From the IMG/VR virus record IMGVR_UViG_3300043570_002836, positions 32,512-96,511 of that record: 64,000 nucleotides of DNA. One strand, written 5' to 3'. Positions 57,081-64,000 of this stretch are shown here, piece by piece. A program made the position numbers and the translations under genes. Source of the stretch: a virus. The number at the start of each line of letters is the position of its first letter. Position 1 is the stretch's first letter. Under the pieces are notes generated by a model. That model was not told the DNA's origin. It was given only the letters and a program-made list of their open reading frames with translations, and ran no database searches.

Positions 57081-57359
57081 ATGAAAAAAGCTTTAGAAGT
57101 TTTATTGAACAAAGTTTTCAAAAAAGATTTAGAACTTCTATATGGGGACGGGTGTTATATTATAGTTAATCGAGTACATTTTTCTCAGTATCAAAAGTGT
57201 TATATGGTTGATTGTAAATTAATGATTCCCAAAGATAATAAACTTGAGGACTTTGAGATAATTTATCCTGATGGATTAAATTATTTAATGAATGAATCGT
57301 GGAAATATATGGTGGTATCAGAAAGTACACAATTTATGTCCACTGTAGACTTTTTTTAG
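57081..57359 (+). CDS. Hypothetical protein
   Basis: A 92-residue protein starting MKKALEVLLNKVFKKDLELL with a beta-rich middle (GCYIIVNRVHFSQYQKCYMV). It is the first of three small plus-strand genes before fkbP. No family recognised. Confidence 0.55.
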   Translation: MKKALEVLLNKVFKKDLELLYGDGCYIIVNRVHFSQYQKCYMVDCKLMIPKDNKLEDFEIIYPDGLNYLMNESWKYMVVSESTQFMSTVDFF

Positions 57360-57382
57360 TATATTTGTGAAAAAAACGAACT

Positions 57383-57712
57383 ATGGGAACTTTAGCACTT
57401 GTAAATGTATATAACGAAAACGGGGATAGATTATTCAGTCTACACGTACAACACGATGGTGGTTCATTACTAAAAAAACGATTAGAAAACATTATAGATA
57501 ATGGTCGATTAATCGGTAATTTAGGACTAACAACACCAAAATTAGGTGAGGCGTTTTTAAGTATGGGGTGCTTTGGAGCGTCTTTGGTTGCATTACTCAA
57601 AAATGAGTGTGGGGAGATATATATAACTAATAATACTAATACATTGGGGTTGTACAGTTACACCTACGATATTCGTTTTGACTACGAAACCAATAAAATT
57701 GTATTGAATTAA
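57383..57712 (+). CDS. Hypothetical protein
   Basis: A 109-residue protein, MGTLALVNVYNENGDRLFSL..., predicted beta-rich then helical (GEAFLSMGCFGASLVALLKN), ending with beta strands (YSYTYDIRFDYETNKIVL). A TATATTTG-like box (TATATTTGTG) lies about 15 bases upstream. No family recognised. Confidence 0.6.
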   Translation: MGTLALVNVYNENGDRLFSLHVQHDGGSLLKKRLENIIDNGRLIGNLGLTTPKLGEAFLSMGCFGASLVALLKNECGEIYITNNTNTLGLYSYTYDIRFDYETNKIVLN

Positions 57713-57759
57713 ACTTGATTATTAACAATAATAGACTATAATTACTAAAAAACTAAATT

Positions 57760-58185
57760 ATGAAAAAAGTACAAAATGGTGACACTGTTGTAGTTAATTA
57801 CACAGGAAGACTAGAAGATGGGACTGTTTTTGATTCATCTTTAACTGAAGGAAGAGAACCTTTAAAAGCTCAATTAGGACAAGGTCTTTTAATTAAAGGA
57901 TTTGAAGATGGTATTATTGAAATGACTATCGGTGATAAAAAAACAATTGAAATTGACCCATCAAACGCATATGGTGACGTTAACTCAGAAATGATTGTTG
58001 AAGTCCCAAGAGAACAAATACCTGAAGGTGTTTCAGTTGGTGATATGTTACAAGCTGAAGGACCAATGGGACCTGTTAATGTTAAAGTTGCCGAAATTAA
58101 AGAAGGAACTATCGTAGTTGACGCTAATCATCCTTTGGCAGGACAAAAATTAATCTTTGATTTAGAACTTGTTTCCATTGATTAA
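57760..58185 (+). CDS. FKBP-type peptidyl-prolyl isomerase (SlyD-like)
   Basis: A 141-residue FKBP. The core matches SlyD/FKBP: GDTVVVNYTGRLEDGTVFDS (about 7-26), LIKGFEDGIIEMTIGDKKTI (about 50-69) and DPSNAYGDVNSEMIVEVPRE, with the insert-in-flap domain (EGVSVGDMLQAEGPMG...VDANHPLAG) that makes SlyD a chaperone as well as an isomerase. The C-terminal metal-binding tail of E. coli SlyD is absent. It acts on folding of proline-containing clients in the cytoplasm and would complement phage DnaK and ClpC. It ends in a strong terminator. Confidence 0.93.
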   Translation: MKKVQNGDTVVVNYTGRLEDGTVFDSSLTEGREPLKAQLGQGLLIKGFEDGIIEMTIGDKKTIEIDPSNAYGDVNSEMIVEVPREQIPEGVSVGDMLQAEGPMGPVNVKVAEIKEGTIVVDANHPLAGQKLIFDLELVSID

Positions 58186-58204
58186 GACTAAAAAATAGAA
58201 AATC

Positions 58205-58240
58205 ACGAGACCACCAATTAAACACTGGTGGTTCTTTTTT
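58205..58240 (+). terminator. Terminator of the FKBP gene
   Basis: ACCACCA and TGGTGGT pair around ATTAAACAC and are followed by CT8. Confidence 0.85.
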
Positions 58241-58320
58241 TTTATGGGGGTTTGATTGAATAATCCCCAAAATTTTATTAACTTTAACTAAAAGTTATTA
58301 ACAATCTAAACTAAACGATT

Positions 58321-58656
58321 ATGAAAGAAAAATTTGAAAAAGTAATGTCATTAACAAAACAATTTTTTAAAAACGTCATGGTATATGGTATTGTTATCAT
58401 ATCAGTAATTGCGTCATTCATTGTAGGGTATACGTACCGCAAATTGACAACTAAAACCATTGTACCTAAAACCGAAATGGAAAGGGTTAGAAAGAAAGAT
58501 GTAACATTGGCAATTGATGAAAGTCATCATCTAATCATCATTAACAACAACACAGGGGACTACACTGTCTACCAAGATTCAATAGGTAAAACTATTTTTA
58601 AACTTTACGCAGCGAATGTTTGGGGACAACACAATTCTACTAACACTTTAAAATAA
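58321..58656 (+). CDS. Membrane-anchored hypothetical protein
   Basis: A 111-residue protein with one N-terminal membrane helix (NVMVYGIVIISVIASFIVGY, about 18-38) and a mostly soluble remainder. It precedes the lytic transglycosylase by 7 bases and may be its partner. A start similar to that of the 47.7 kb small membrane protein (KEKFEKVMS) is noted. Confidence 0.55.
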   Translation: MKEKFEKVMSLTKQFFKNVMVYGIVIISVIASFIVGYTYRKLTTKTIVPKTEMERVRKKDVTLAIDESHHLIIINNNTGDYTVYQDSIGKTIFKLYAANVWGQHNSTNTLK

Positions 58657-58663
58657 AAAACCT

Positions 58664-59221
58664 ATGAAAATTAAAGATTTAACACTAGTCTCATTATTTA
58701 CAGTTTCAATGTTGATTTTATTCACGTCTTTACAATCATTCTACCAAAAATCTGATTTTGAAAAAGAGATTGTGTTGGTAAAGAATCATTCAGATATAAT
58801 AACCCCAACACCAATGTTTATGTATGAAAACATTGAGAAATATTCAAAAAAATATAAAATACCTAAACATATTGCTTACAATATCTCGTTTTTGGAAACT
58901 CGTTATCAAGGACCATTTCATTGGAAATATAACCCACATCAAACATCATGTGTGGGGGCGTTAGGACCAATGCAAATCATGCCAGGAACGGCTCGACTAA
59001 TTCAGAAACATAGTGTACCTAATAATAAGTTGAAAACCGATGTTAGATTAAACATTGAGATTAGTATGAAGTTGTTACGAAAATTACACGACAAATATGG
59101 TGATTGGGAAATTGTTTGTGGTTGTTACAACACAGGAAAACCATTAGTAAATGATTACGCTAGATTTTGTGCTAACACATATGATTACCAAGATAATTGG
59201 GTACGACCAAATAATATTTAA
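58664..59221 (+). CDS. SLT-type lytic transglycosylase, membrane-anchored
   Basis: A 185-residue enzyme. Residues ~7-25 form an N-terminal membrane helix or uncleaved signal (TLVSLFTVSMLILFTSLQSF). The catalytic domain has Glu78 (NISFLETRYQGPF), GALGPMQIMPGTARL (about 98-112) and a C-terminal CGCYNTG. It cleaves the glycan backbone of peptidoglycan without hydrolysis. Anchored to the membrane it could act from the periplasm, during lysis or to remodel the wall. Paired with the 58.3 kb membrane gene. Confidence 0.9.
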   Translation: MKIKDLTLVSLFTVSMLILFTSLQSFYQKSDFEKEIVLVKNHSDIITPTPMFMYENIEKYSKKYKIPKHIAYNISFLETRYQGPFHWKYNPHQTSCVGALGPMQIMPGTARLIQKHSVPNNKLKTDVRLNIEISMKLLRKLHDKYGDWEIVCGCYNTGKPLVNDYARFCANTYDYQDNWVRPNNI

Positions 59222-59608
59222 TTACTTATAAAGTATTGATTCAGAATCGGGAAAGTCACGTTCAAATTTTTTCATCATGGCTCCTGATTCTGAATTTGCT
59301 TCATCTTCATTCTCACCACCGATATCAGGACCCATATCTCGTTTCTTAACGTCCATCTGATGTTCATGAACCCATTCGTGAGCCAAGGTTCTTAAAATGT
59401 CACGATTCATCCTATTTTTAGATAATATTCGAATGTCATGAGGTAGTCTACTACCTGTGGTCATTTTACCAACTCTTTCACCAAGGAAAGTGATTGTTAA
59501 ATCGTGTTTTAATGGGAATTCCTTCTGAAGGTATTTTATAAATTTATTATAAACTTCTACCTCATCTTTTTTAATTCCTGATTTTTTATGTATAATAGTT
59601 ACTTTCAT
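59222..59608 (-). CDS. Putative zinc metallopeptidase (HEWVH)
   Basis: A 128-residue protein with an HExxH motif (TLAHEWVHEHQM; His77, Glu78, His81) and a downstream Glu about 20 residues later (NEDEANSES) that could be the third ligand, as in SprT- or M78-like enzymes. It lies directly next to the end of the SLT gene, on the opposite strand. TATTTATAA precedes the start. Substrate unknown. Confidence 0.72.
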   Translation of the reverse strand: MKVTIIHKKSGIKKDEVEVYNKFIKYLQKEFPLKHDLTITFLGERVGKMTTGSRLPHDIRILSKNRMNRDILRTLAHEWVHEHQMDVKKRDMGPDIGGENEDEANSESGAMMKKFERDFPDSESILYK

Positions 59609-59675
59609 TCTGTTTATAAATATCTTATAATAAACTTTAAGAATAGTAAACTATTTATATATTAAAAGATTAATT

Positions 59676-60437
59676 ATGAAATTTATAATCACAGAATCGC
59701 AAAAAAACAAAATGGTTAAGAAATATTTGAAGGAACAAGATAGTAGTTCTGATGGTGGACTTAGTCTTGGTGACATTGGTAGACAAGCTATTGAATACGC
59801 TAAAAAATTAATTAGAGATAAAGATTCAGGTTCTTCATCATCATCAAATAATGGTAGTTCACATGATGGTGCGTCAAGTACCTCAAGTACTCCAAGTGGA
59901 CCTGTTAGTATTGGTAATGTATCGGCTAAAGGTCAAGAACTATTGAATAATCCAAATTTTAAATCTAAACTTAGTGAAATATCAAGTGCGATTGGTATTG
60001 ATGAGAATTCAATTATTAAGTTGATGCAACACGAATCAGGTTTAAATCCTTCGGTTAAAAATAGTATCGGATGTGTTGGTTTAATTCAATTTTGTCCAGA
60101 TGGTAAGAATGGAACAACTAAAACAATAAGTGGTAAGAAATACTCATTAGAAGATATTAGAACTAATTTAGATACTCAGATGGAGGCCATAAAAGAATTT
60201 TGGATGGCGGGACATAAAAGTGGTAAAATTAAAACACCTACTGATTTGTACATATTCAACTTTTGGCCTGTAGCCGCAGGTAAACCAAATGACTATGTAT
60301 TACAAACAAATGGTATGTCCGCACAAACAGTTGCAAAAGCGAACCCTGTATTTAACAAAAAATTAGGTAAACCTGTTGACACACCATTAACTGTTGGTGA
60401 TTTAAATCAGTACTACCGAACTACAGGAATGGTATAA
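59676..60437 (+). CDS. Tagged lytic transglycosylase (tag type 2)
   Basis: A 253-residue protein starting KFIITESQKNKMVKKYLKE, the tag with L-K-E at its end. A Ser/Gly-rich linker (about 50-75) leads to a lysozyme-like transglycosylase domain: catalytic Glu120 (IIKLMQHESGLNPSV), then SIGCVGLIQFCPDG (about 129-142) and a Trp-rich FWMAGHKSG. The combination of a head-targeting-type tag with a wall-cutting enzyme suggests it is carried in the particle for use during infection. TATTTATATATT lies about 20 bases before the start. Confidence 0.85.
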   Translation: MKFIITESQKNKMVKKYLKEQDSSSDGGLSLGDIGRQAIEYAKKLIRDKDSGSSSSSNNGSSHDGASSTSSTPSGPVSIGNVSAKGQELLNNPNFKSKLSEISSAIGIDENSIIKLMQHESGLNPSVKNSIGCVGLIQFCPDGKNGTTKTISGKKYSLEDIRTNLDTQMEAIKEFWMAGHKSGKIKTPTDLYIFNFWPVAAGKPNDYVLQTNGMSAQTVAKANPVFNKKLGKPVDTPLTVGDLNQYYRTTGMV

Positions 60438-60456
60438 ACATTAAAAAATATTAGTC

Positions 60457-60624
60457 ATGAAAGATAAAGAAATTGATTTTGTAATATTCGACCCAGCGGT
60501 GAGCCCAACTCAGGATTGGGAATTATATAAACGATTGTATATTGACCCATATCCTGAGAAACAAATAATCTCACATGACACAATTATTGAGTATTCATAT
60601 ATTAAAAAAACCCCTAAACAATAG
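60457..60624 (+). CDS. Small hypothetical protein (55 residues)
   Basis: A 55-residue frame starting MKDKEIDFVIFDPAVSPTQD and ending YIKKTPKQ, which overlaps the following terminator. The composition is protein-like; it follows the tagged transglycosylase by 19 bases. No family recognised. Confidence 0.55.
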   Translation: MKDKEIDFVIFDPAVSPTQDWELYKRLYIDPYPEKQIISHDTIIEYSYIKKTPKQ

Positions 60625-60637
60625 GGGTTTTTTATTT
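60609..60637. terminator. Bidirectional terminator
   Basis: AAACCCCTA and TAGGGGTTT pair around AACAA, with A- and T-rich flanks. Shared by convergent genes. Confidence 0.8.
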
Positions 60638-60875
60638 AAAAGTACCATTTTCCTGTGTGACCGTTTACTTTAGTCATTCGAATAAAAGGTATTTTTTTCA
60701 CTAACGACTTTGGCATTACCAAAGAATCGTATGATACCCATCCAACTGTTTTAAGGATTCTTTTGTCGCCAGCAACAAACATATGATTAACACCGTTATA
60801 CGTAATAAAATCACCACTTTTTACTTCATAAGTAACTCTACCAATCTTAATCGTTTCTACTGTTATTACCGCCAT
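60636..60875 (-). CDS. Hypothetical protein
   Basis: A 79-residue protein starting MAVITVETIKIGRVTYEVKS, predicted beta-rich (KSGDFITYNGVNHMFVAGDK). It overlaps the next gene upstream by 29 bases, so both are in one operon of three small genes. No family recognised. Confidence 0.55.
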   Translation of the reverse strand: MAVITVETIKIGRVTYEVKSGDFITYNGVNHMFVAGDKRILKTVGWVSYDSLVMPKSLVKKIPFIRMTKVNGHTGKWYF

Positions 60876-61005
60876 CTGTTTTATCTTTAATTGGTTGAAA
60901 AATAATTTGATACCCTTTGAATATATCTTTAATACTTTTCAGGTCTTTGGTAAAACCCTCAATTATTATAATCTGTTTATCTTTTGTGTTTACGATATAT
61001 TTCAT
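60847..61005 (-). CDS. Small hypothetical protein (52 residues)
   Basis: A 52-residue frame starting MKYIVNTKDKQIIIIEGFTK. ATGA joins its start to the stop of the membrane gene upstream, a typical coupling, and it overlaps the 79-residue gene by 29 bases. Strong strand-helix pattern; no family recognised. Confidence 0.55.
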   Translation of the reverse strand: MKYIVNTKDKQIIIIEGFTKDLKSIKDIFKGYQIIFQPIKDKTDGGNNSRND

Positions 61006-61175
61006 AGTCTAAAGATACAAATAATTATCATTTCACAAAGAAGTAAGACAAATAATTTATCTCTTAACTTATAATTATTGTTACCCAAGTCAGGTTTTTT
61101 AACCACACTATGAACTAACAAACAATATGTTACTAACATAATTCCAATTCCAATACTAAACATAATATCTTTCAT
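61002..61175 (-). CDS. Small membrane protein (57 residues)
   Basis: A 57-residue protein with two hydrophobic helices (MFSIGIGIMLVTYCLLVH; LFVLLLCEMIIICIF) and a polar loop between them. It is coupled by ATGA to the next gene. Function unknown. Confidence 0.55.
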   Translation of the reverse strand: MKDIMFSIGIGIMLVTYCLLVHSVVKKPDLGNNNYKLRDKLFVLLLCEMIIICIFRL

Positions 61176-61186
61176 TTTAAATTAAT

Positions 61187-61528
61187 TTATCGTCTTCTTT
61201 TATGTAATCCATGTCTAATTGATTCCTCAACTAAAACTACCACACCTGTTATAACTAATGTTACACCAATTCTTTGTAAGTTATAAATCTGTGGTTGTGT
61301 CGGTTGTTGTTGATTATACATAACAGGATAAAGTTGGTTAGCGTATAGGTATGTTACACCGCCCCCAATCATAAGAATTGAACCTGTAAAGGTCAAGTCC
61401 ACGTCATTACCACAACCAAATCTCAAACCATAATAACCTAATGGTGAGAATTGTGCTCTACTGAATGATGACATCAGTGTGAATAAGAACACTACCGTAA
61501 TTTGTTTAATCCAAGTTTTCATAGTCAT
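61187..61528 (-). CDS. Secreted or membrane protein of unknown function
   Basis: A 113-residue protein with an N-terminal signal-like helix (IKQITVVFLFTLMSSFSRAQ, a possible signal-peptidase site after SRA), a Gly-rich hydrophobic segment (FTGSILMIGGGVTYLYAN), and a second helix (IGVTLVITGVVVLVEESI) followed by a basic tail. A start two codons later is also possible. It overlaps the previous gene by 4 bases. Confidence 0.6.
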   Translation of the reverse strand: MTMKTWIKQITVVFLFTLMSSFSRAQFSPLGYYGLRFGCGNDVDLTFTGSILMIGGGVTYLYANQLYPVMYNQQQPTQPQIYNLQRIGVTLVITGVVVLVEESIRHGLHKRRR

Positions 61529-62061
61529 TTCAATTTAATTAGTACACTTAATCTATGGTATTTTTTCCAACTGTTTCTAATAATATCAACTTTGAATTCT
61601 AACTCATTCATGGGGATAAATGTATCAATCACTTGTACACCCTCAATTCCTTCATTCATCTTTTTTATTACTCGGTCAAATAAACCACTGTTCTTGTGGT
61701 ATTCATAATAATCTTCGACAAATTTATTGTAAACGTCAACACTTATTTGTTTAACGGCATTCTCACTAGCAATCTTAAAAAACGCTTCGGAATATAATGA
61801 CCACCCTTTTAAACTATCTTTTGGGTATTTCTTAACTTCACGTTTACCACCTGTGATTGTGTTATAGATGTCATACTTTGACATATTAGAATTCTCATCC
61901 AAAATGAACAACTCAGGGTTATAATTAATTGATTTAATCTTATCAATTATTGTTCTCCCGTTACCACCCCATTTTAATCTTGGGGATGTTGCCTTTCTAA
62001 CCCAACCATCACCAATAAATGAATTCTCAAACACAACACCACTTACCGCTCTTTTTTGCAT
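61525..62061 (-). CDS. Hypothetical protein
   Basis: A 178-residue basic protein, MQKRAVSGVVFENSFIGDGW..., with KATSPRLKWGGNGRTIIDKI near residues 23-42 and a long mixed helix region. The layout of a basic N-terminus, a central ITGGKREVKKYPKDSLKGW and a helical end could suit a nuclease such as a VSR- or restriction-like fold, but no catalytic motif is clear. Coupled to both neighbours. Confidence 0.5.
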   Translation of the reverse strand: MQKRAVSGVVFENSFIGDGWVRKATSPRLKWGGNGRTIIDKIKSINYNPELFILDENSNMSKYDIYNTITGGKREVKKYPKDSLKGWSLYSEAFFKIASENAVKQISVDVYNKFVEDYYEYHKNSGLFDRVIKKMNEGIEGVQVIDTFIPMNELEFKVDIIRNSWKKYHRLSVLIKLK

Positions 62062-62064
62062 ACC

Positions 62065-62370
62065 TTATTTGATATATAATGTTTTTAAATACTCAATGTC
62101 TTGGTCACTTATTAAATCATTAGACGCTTCATTCACCATTGATTGAAACTCAATACCAACATTTTCCAAGGTCTCTCTTAATGTTGTATATCCAATACTT
62201 ATACCTAAGAAAACAACGTTATCAAAATCTATTAATTCAACATCAACATCAATCTCATCACCTAATTCATATACGTGCACTTGATGTACTACAGTCATTG
62301 TAATTGACCCATTATGTAATGTGATATCATTCTCGATATTCACCATTAATGTTTTACTTACTATATTCAT
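62065..62370 (-). CDS. Hypothetical acidic protein
   Basis: A 101-residue acidic, beta-rich protein (VNIENDITLHNGSITMTVVH, then VDVELIDFDNVVFLGISIGY) with a helical C-terminus. It precedes the previous gene by 3 bases. No family recognised. Confidence 0.55.
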   Translation of the reverse strand: MNIVSKTLMVNIENDITLHNGSITMTVVHQVHVYELGDEIDVDVELIDFDNVVFLGISIGYTTLRETLENVGIEFQSMVNEASNDLISDQDIEYLKTLYIK

Positions 62371-62375
62371 ATCTT

Positions 62376-62534
62376 TTATTTTAAAACCATGTATTTAACA
62401 CCATCAACAATTTTAGTAACGTACTTACCACCATCTTTCTTCTCAACCTTTTTAGTTGACTTAGCGGTTTTAGTGTTTTTCTCAGGTTCACCGTATTTCT
62501 CCTTTAACACTTCTCTCATTGAAAATCTTTCCAT
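62376..62534 (-). CDS. Small basic protein (52 residues)
   Basis: A 52-residue Lys-rich protein starting MERFSMREVLKEKYGEPEKN. The frame extends 10 codons further upstream, but a TATATTTG host-type promoter lies in that extension, so the start at 62534 is preferred. No family recognised. Confidence 0.55.
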   Translation of the reverse strand: MERFSMREVLKEKYGEPEKNTKTAKSTKKVEKKDGGKYVTKIVDGVKYMVLK

Positions 62535-62561
62535 AACTCTTATCGTTTTTACAAATATAAA

Positions 62562-62598
62562 CAAAAAACCCCAACTTTTACATTGGGGTGTTAATTTT
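62562..62598 (-). terminator. Terminator of the ABC-membrane-domain gene
   Basis: On the minus strand AACACCCCAATG and the facing GTTGGGGTT pair, followed by T6. Confidence 0.7.
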
Positions 62599-62600
62599 TT

Positions 62601-63431
62601 TTAATTTATTCTGTTTAATACGTCTTTAATTCTTGTGAATGTTTCAACCCCAACAGGTATTGACATTAAGGAAAATAAGAATTGATTAATGTACGCATAC
62701 ATTGCAATTGAATCCCCTTGAGATAAATTTGTGTTATTATGTGTAAACACGATTAATGCCAACACTAAAAAACTAACTCTTGTTCCAATCAATGAAACCC
62801 AATTTTTACCTTGTAATGTTGAACCATAAATCATTATCTTTCTTCGTCTGTTAAAGAAAGATTCAATCTTATCATCATCCCCTTCGGTAATTATACTTAT
62901 TTTATCCTCGTAGTGTGTATGGTTAACACGAGTACTTTGTGATATTTTTTTATAAAAATGGTACACAATAAATGATATTGGTATTACACAAGCCATTGAC
63001 ACAAAACCTGTCATTGGGTGTTCTAAAAATATAAAGATTAATGACCCCACCAATGTTATTATCGCCATTATATAGTAATGAATATCATTCTCTAAAAAAT
63101 TAATCAAATTATTGGTCAACTCAGTTCTGGCAATTTTTGTTGAATTATCGGAATCCTTTGAGTTTTTCAAAAATTTAAGAACAACACTATTATAAATTGT
63201 TGTATACACCTTAGTATCGTAAACCATTCTTCGGTAAATAAAGTAATTTTCAAATACCATAATACCTAAGAAACAATATAACCAATTATAATCATTTTTT
63301 AACAGACCATCAATCATTTTACCCAACACAAAAGGCTCAAGTAAAAATAAAAGTTGTGCGATAAACATATACGTATAAATCAATAGTAACGGATACTTAA
63401 ATTCTTTCGCTATTATGTAAATCTGTTTCAT
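62601..63431 (-). CDS. Orphan ABC exporter transmembrane domain
   Basis: A 276-residue protein with the six-helix layout of type 1 ABC exporters: YPLLLIYTYMFIAQLLFLLE (about 13-32), WLYCFLGIMVFENYFIYRRM, IMAIITLVGSLIFIFLEHPM, and TRVSFLVLALIVFTHNNTNL as landmarks. No nucleotide-binding domain follows, and none is visible in the window. It may pair with a host ATPase, block a host transporter, or act as an unrelated membrane factor. It follows thymidylate synthase by 3 bases. Confidence 0.75.
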   Translation of the reverse strand: MKQIYIIAKEFKYPLLLIYTYMFIAQLLFLLEPFVLGKMIDGLLKNDYNWLYCFLGIMVFENYFIYRRMVYDTKVYTTIYNSVVLKFLKNSKDSDNSTKIARTELTNNLINFLENDIHYYIMAIITLVGSLIFIFLEHPMTGFVSMACVIPISFIVYHFYKKISQSTRVNHTHYEDKISIITEGDDDKIESFFNRRRKIMIYGSTLQGKNWVSLIGTRVSFLVLALIVFTHNNTNLSQGDSIAMYAYINQFLFSLMSIPVGVETFTRIKDVLNRIN

Positions 63432-63434
63432 TTT

Positions 63435-64000
63435 TTAATTTGATAATGGAGCTTTGATAGTTCCGTGTGATTGGTAATTCTTAATAACAAAATCAGTGAT
63501 TAAACAACTATTTAAAAACTCATCAATCCCTTCATTAAAATTAACTTGATTAGATATTACTAATGTCGGTAATTCAAATGGTGTTCTCGTTCTTGTCGGA
63601 ATATTAAATTCATCACAAACTTTTGTGAATTCTTCATCACTCATTCCTTCCTGTATCTTAGACAAATCTAATTTGGGGTTTTCATAACACATACAAACTC
63701 TTTCATCAACTCGTAATTCTCTACCAATTTGTTCTTTTGCTTGTTCAATATGATTTGAATATAGATGAGTATCACCCAAGTTTCCAATCAATTCATCAGG
63801 AACCATATTAACTGTTTTAGCAATGATTTCCAATAACAATCCATAAGATGCGATGTTAAATGGTAAACCTAAAAATGTATCTACTGAACGTTGATTCCAC
63901 ATTAATGAGATTGCTCGTTTAGGGATATTAATAGAATCATAGTATTCCATAACATTTCCTATACCATCATAACATAATAACCCTTTGTATTTTTTTAAAA
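63435..64000 (-). CDS. thyA: Thymidylate synthase ThyA, N-terminus outside the window
   Basis: The frame is open to the window edge, so the visible 188 codons are the C-terminal part. The ThyA core is clear: NQRSVDTFLGLPFNIASYGL (the RSxD phosphate loop and following helix), LIGNLGDTHLYSNHIEQAKE (the GDxHxYxNH dUMP-binding motif) and the ending YQSHGTIKAPLSN. The catalytic Cys, normally just before the RSxD loop, must lie beyond base 64000. It makes dTMP from dUMP with methylene-tetrahydrofolate, supplying DNA replication. It heads the transcript with the ABC membrane domain. Confidence 0.92.
   Translation of the reverse strand, partial: LKKYKGLLCYDGIGNVMEYYDSINIPKRAISLMWNQRSVDTFLGLPFNIASYGLLLEIIAKTVNMVPDELIGNLGDTHLYSNHIEQAKEQIGRELRVDERVCMCYENPKLDLSKIQEGMSDEEFTKVCDEFNIPTRTRTPFELPTLVISNQVNFNEGIDEFLNSCLITDFVIKNYQSHGTIKAPLSN

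Noticed and set aside
1-64000. Integrase, attachment site or lysogeny genes
   Set aside because: None seen; the window looks like a lytic phage.

Overview
The window is a continuous 64 kb piece of a large, AT-rich, double-stranded DNA bacteriophage genome, most likely a T4-like myovirus infecting a member of the Bacteroidota. The phage call rests on a portal protein, a complete large terminase, five cell-wall hydrolases, a tRNA array, an RNA ligase, a thymidylate synthase and many small overlapping genes. The Bacteroidota call rests on promoters of the form TTG-N19/20-TAnnTTTG (for example upstream of the tmRNA, the giant RNA and several tRNA-array genes), on the absence of obvious Shine-Dalgarno sequences, and on Bacteroidota-like ClpC, DnaK and HNH proteins.

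Layout. 1-9.3 kb (minus): head packaging and structural block (portal, TerL, acidic unknowns, a nucleotidyltransferase, a KTSC protein). 9.4-13.5 kb: a ClpC-type AAA+ unfoldase, an M20-like metallopeptidase and an unknown. 13.6-14.0 kb (plus): a tmRNA gene. 14-18.8 kb (minus): a tagged virion-type protein, a coiled-coil protein, a roughly 960-nt structured RNA with a tRNA-like 3' end and two strong promoters, then an M23-like/M15/GAF operon. 18.9-22.3 kb (minus): RNA ligase, metallophosphoesterase, pyrimidine-dimer-glycosylase-like protein and cREC-domain protein. 23.5-29.2 kb (minus): 26 recognisable tRNAs covering all 20 amino acids plus one aberrant tRNA-like element, interleaved with small genes and host-type promoters. 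29.5-36.9 kb: small genes, an 888-residue glycosyltransferase, an HNH nuclease and two large probable virion proteins. 37-47 kb: many small genes, several carrying a shared amphipathic N-terminal tag. 47-53.7 kb (minus): HAD-type phosphatases, DnaK, and a complete histidine kinase plus response regulator. 53.9-64 kb: GH19 lysin, metallophosphoesterase, SlyD-like FKBP, two lytic transglycosylases, an orphan ABC-exporter membrane domain and the C-terminal part of thymidylate synthase.

How the parts may work together. The phage carries its own translation and quality-control kit (tRNAs, tmRNA, RNA repair enzymes, ClpC, DnaK, FKBP) and a set of wall-degrading enzymes. At least seven otherwise unrelated proteins begin with a related ~20-residue amphipathic helix ending in (I/L)-x-E, which resembles the capsid-targeting propeptides cleaved by the T4 prohead protease. 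About 20 of the structural or tagged genes have TATTTAT just upstream of the start codon, a likely late promoter distinct from the host-type TAnnTTTG promoters. The two-component system and the giant RNA are the most unexpected single items.
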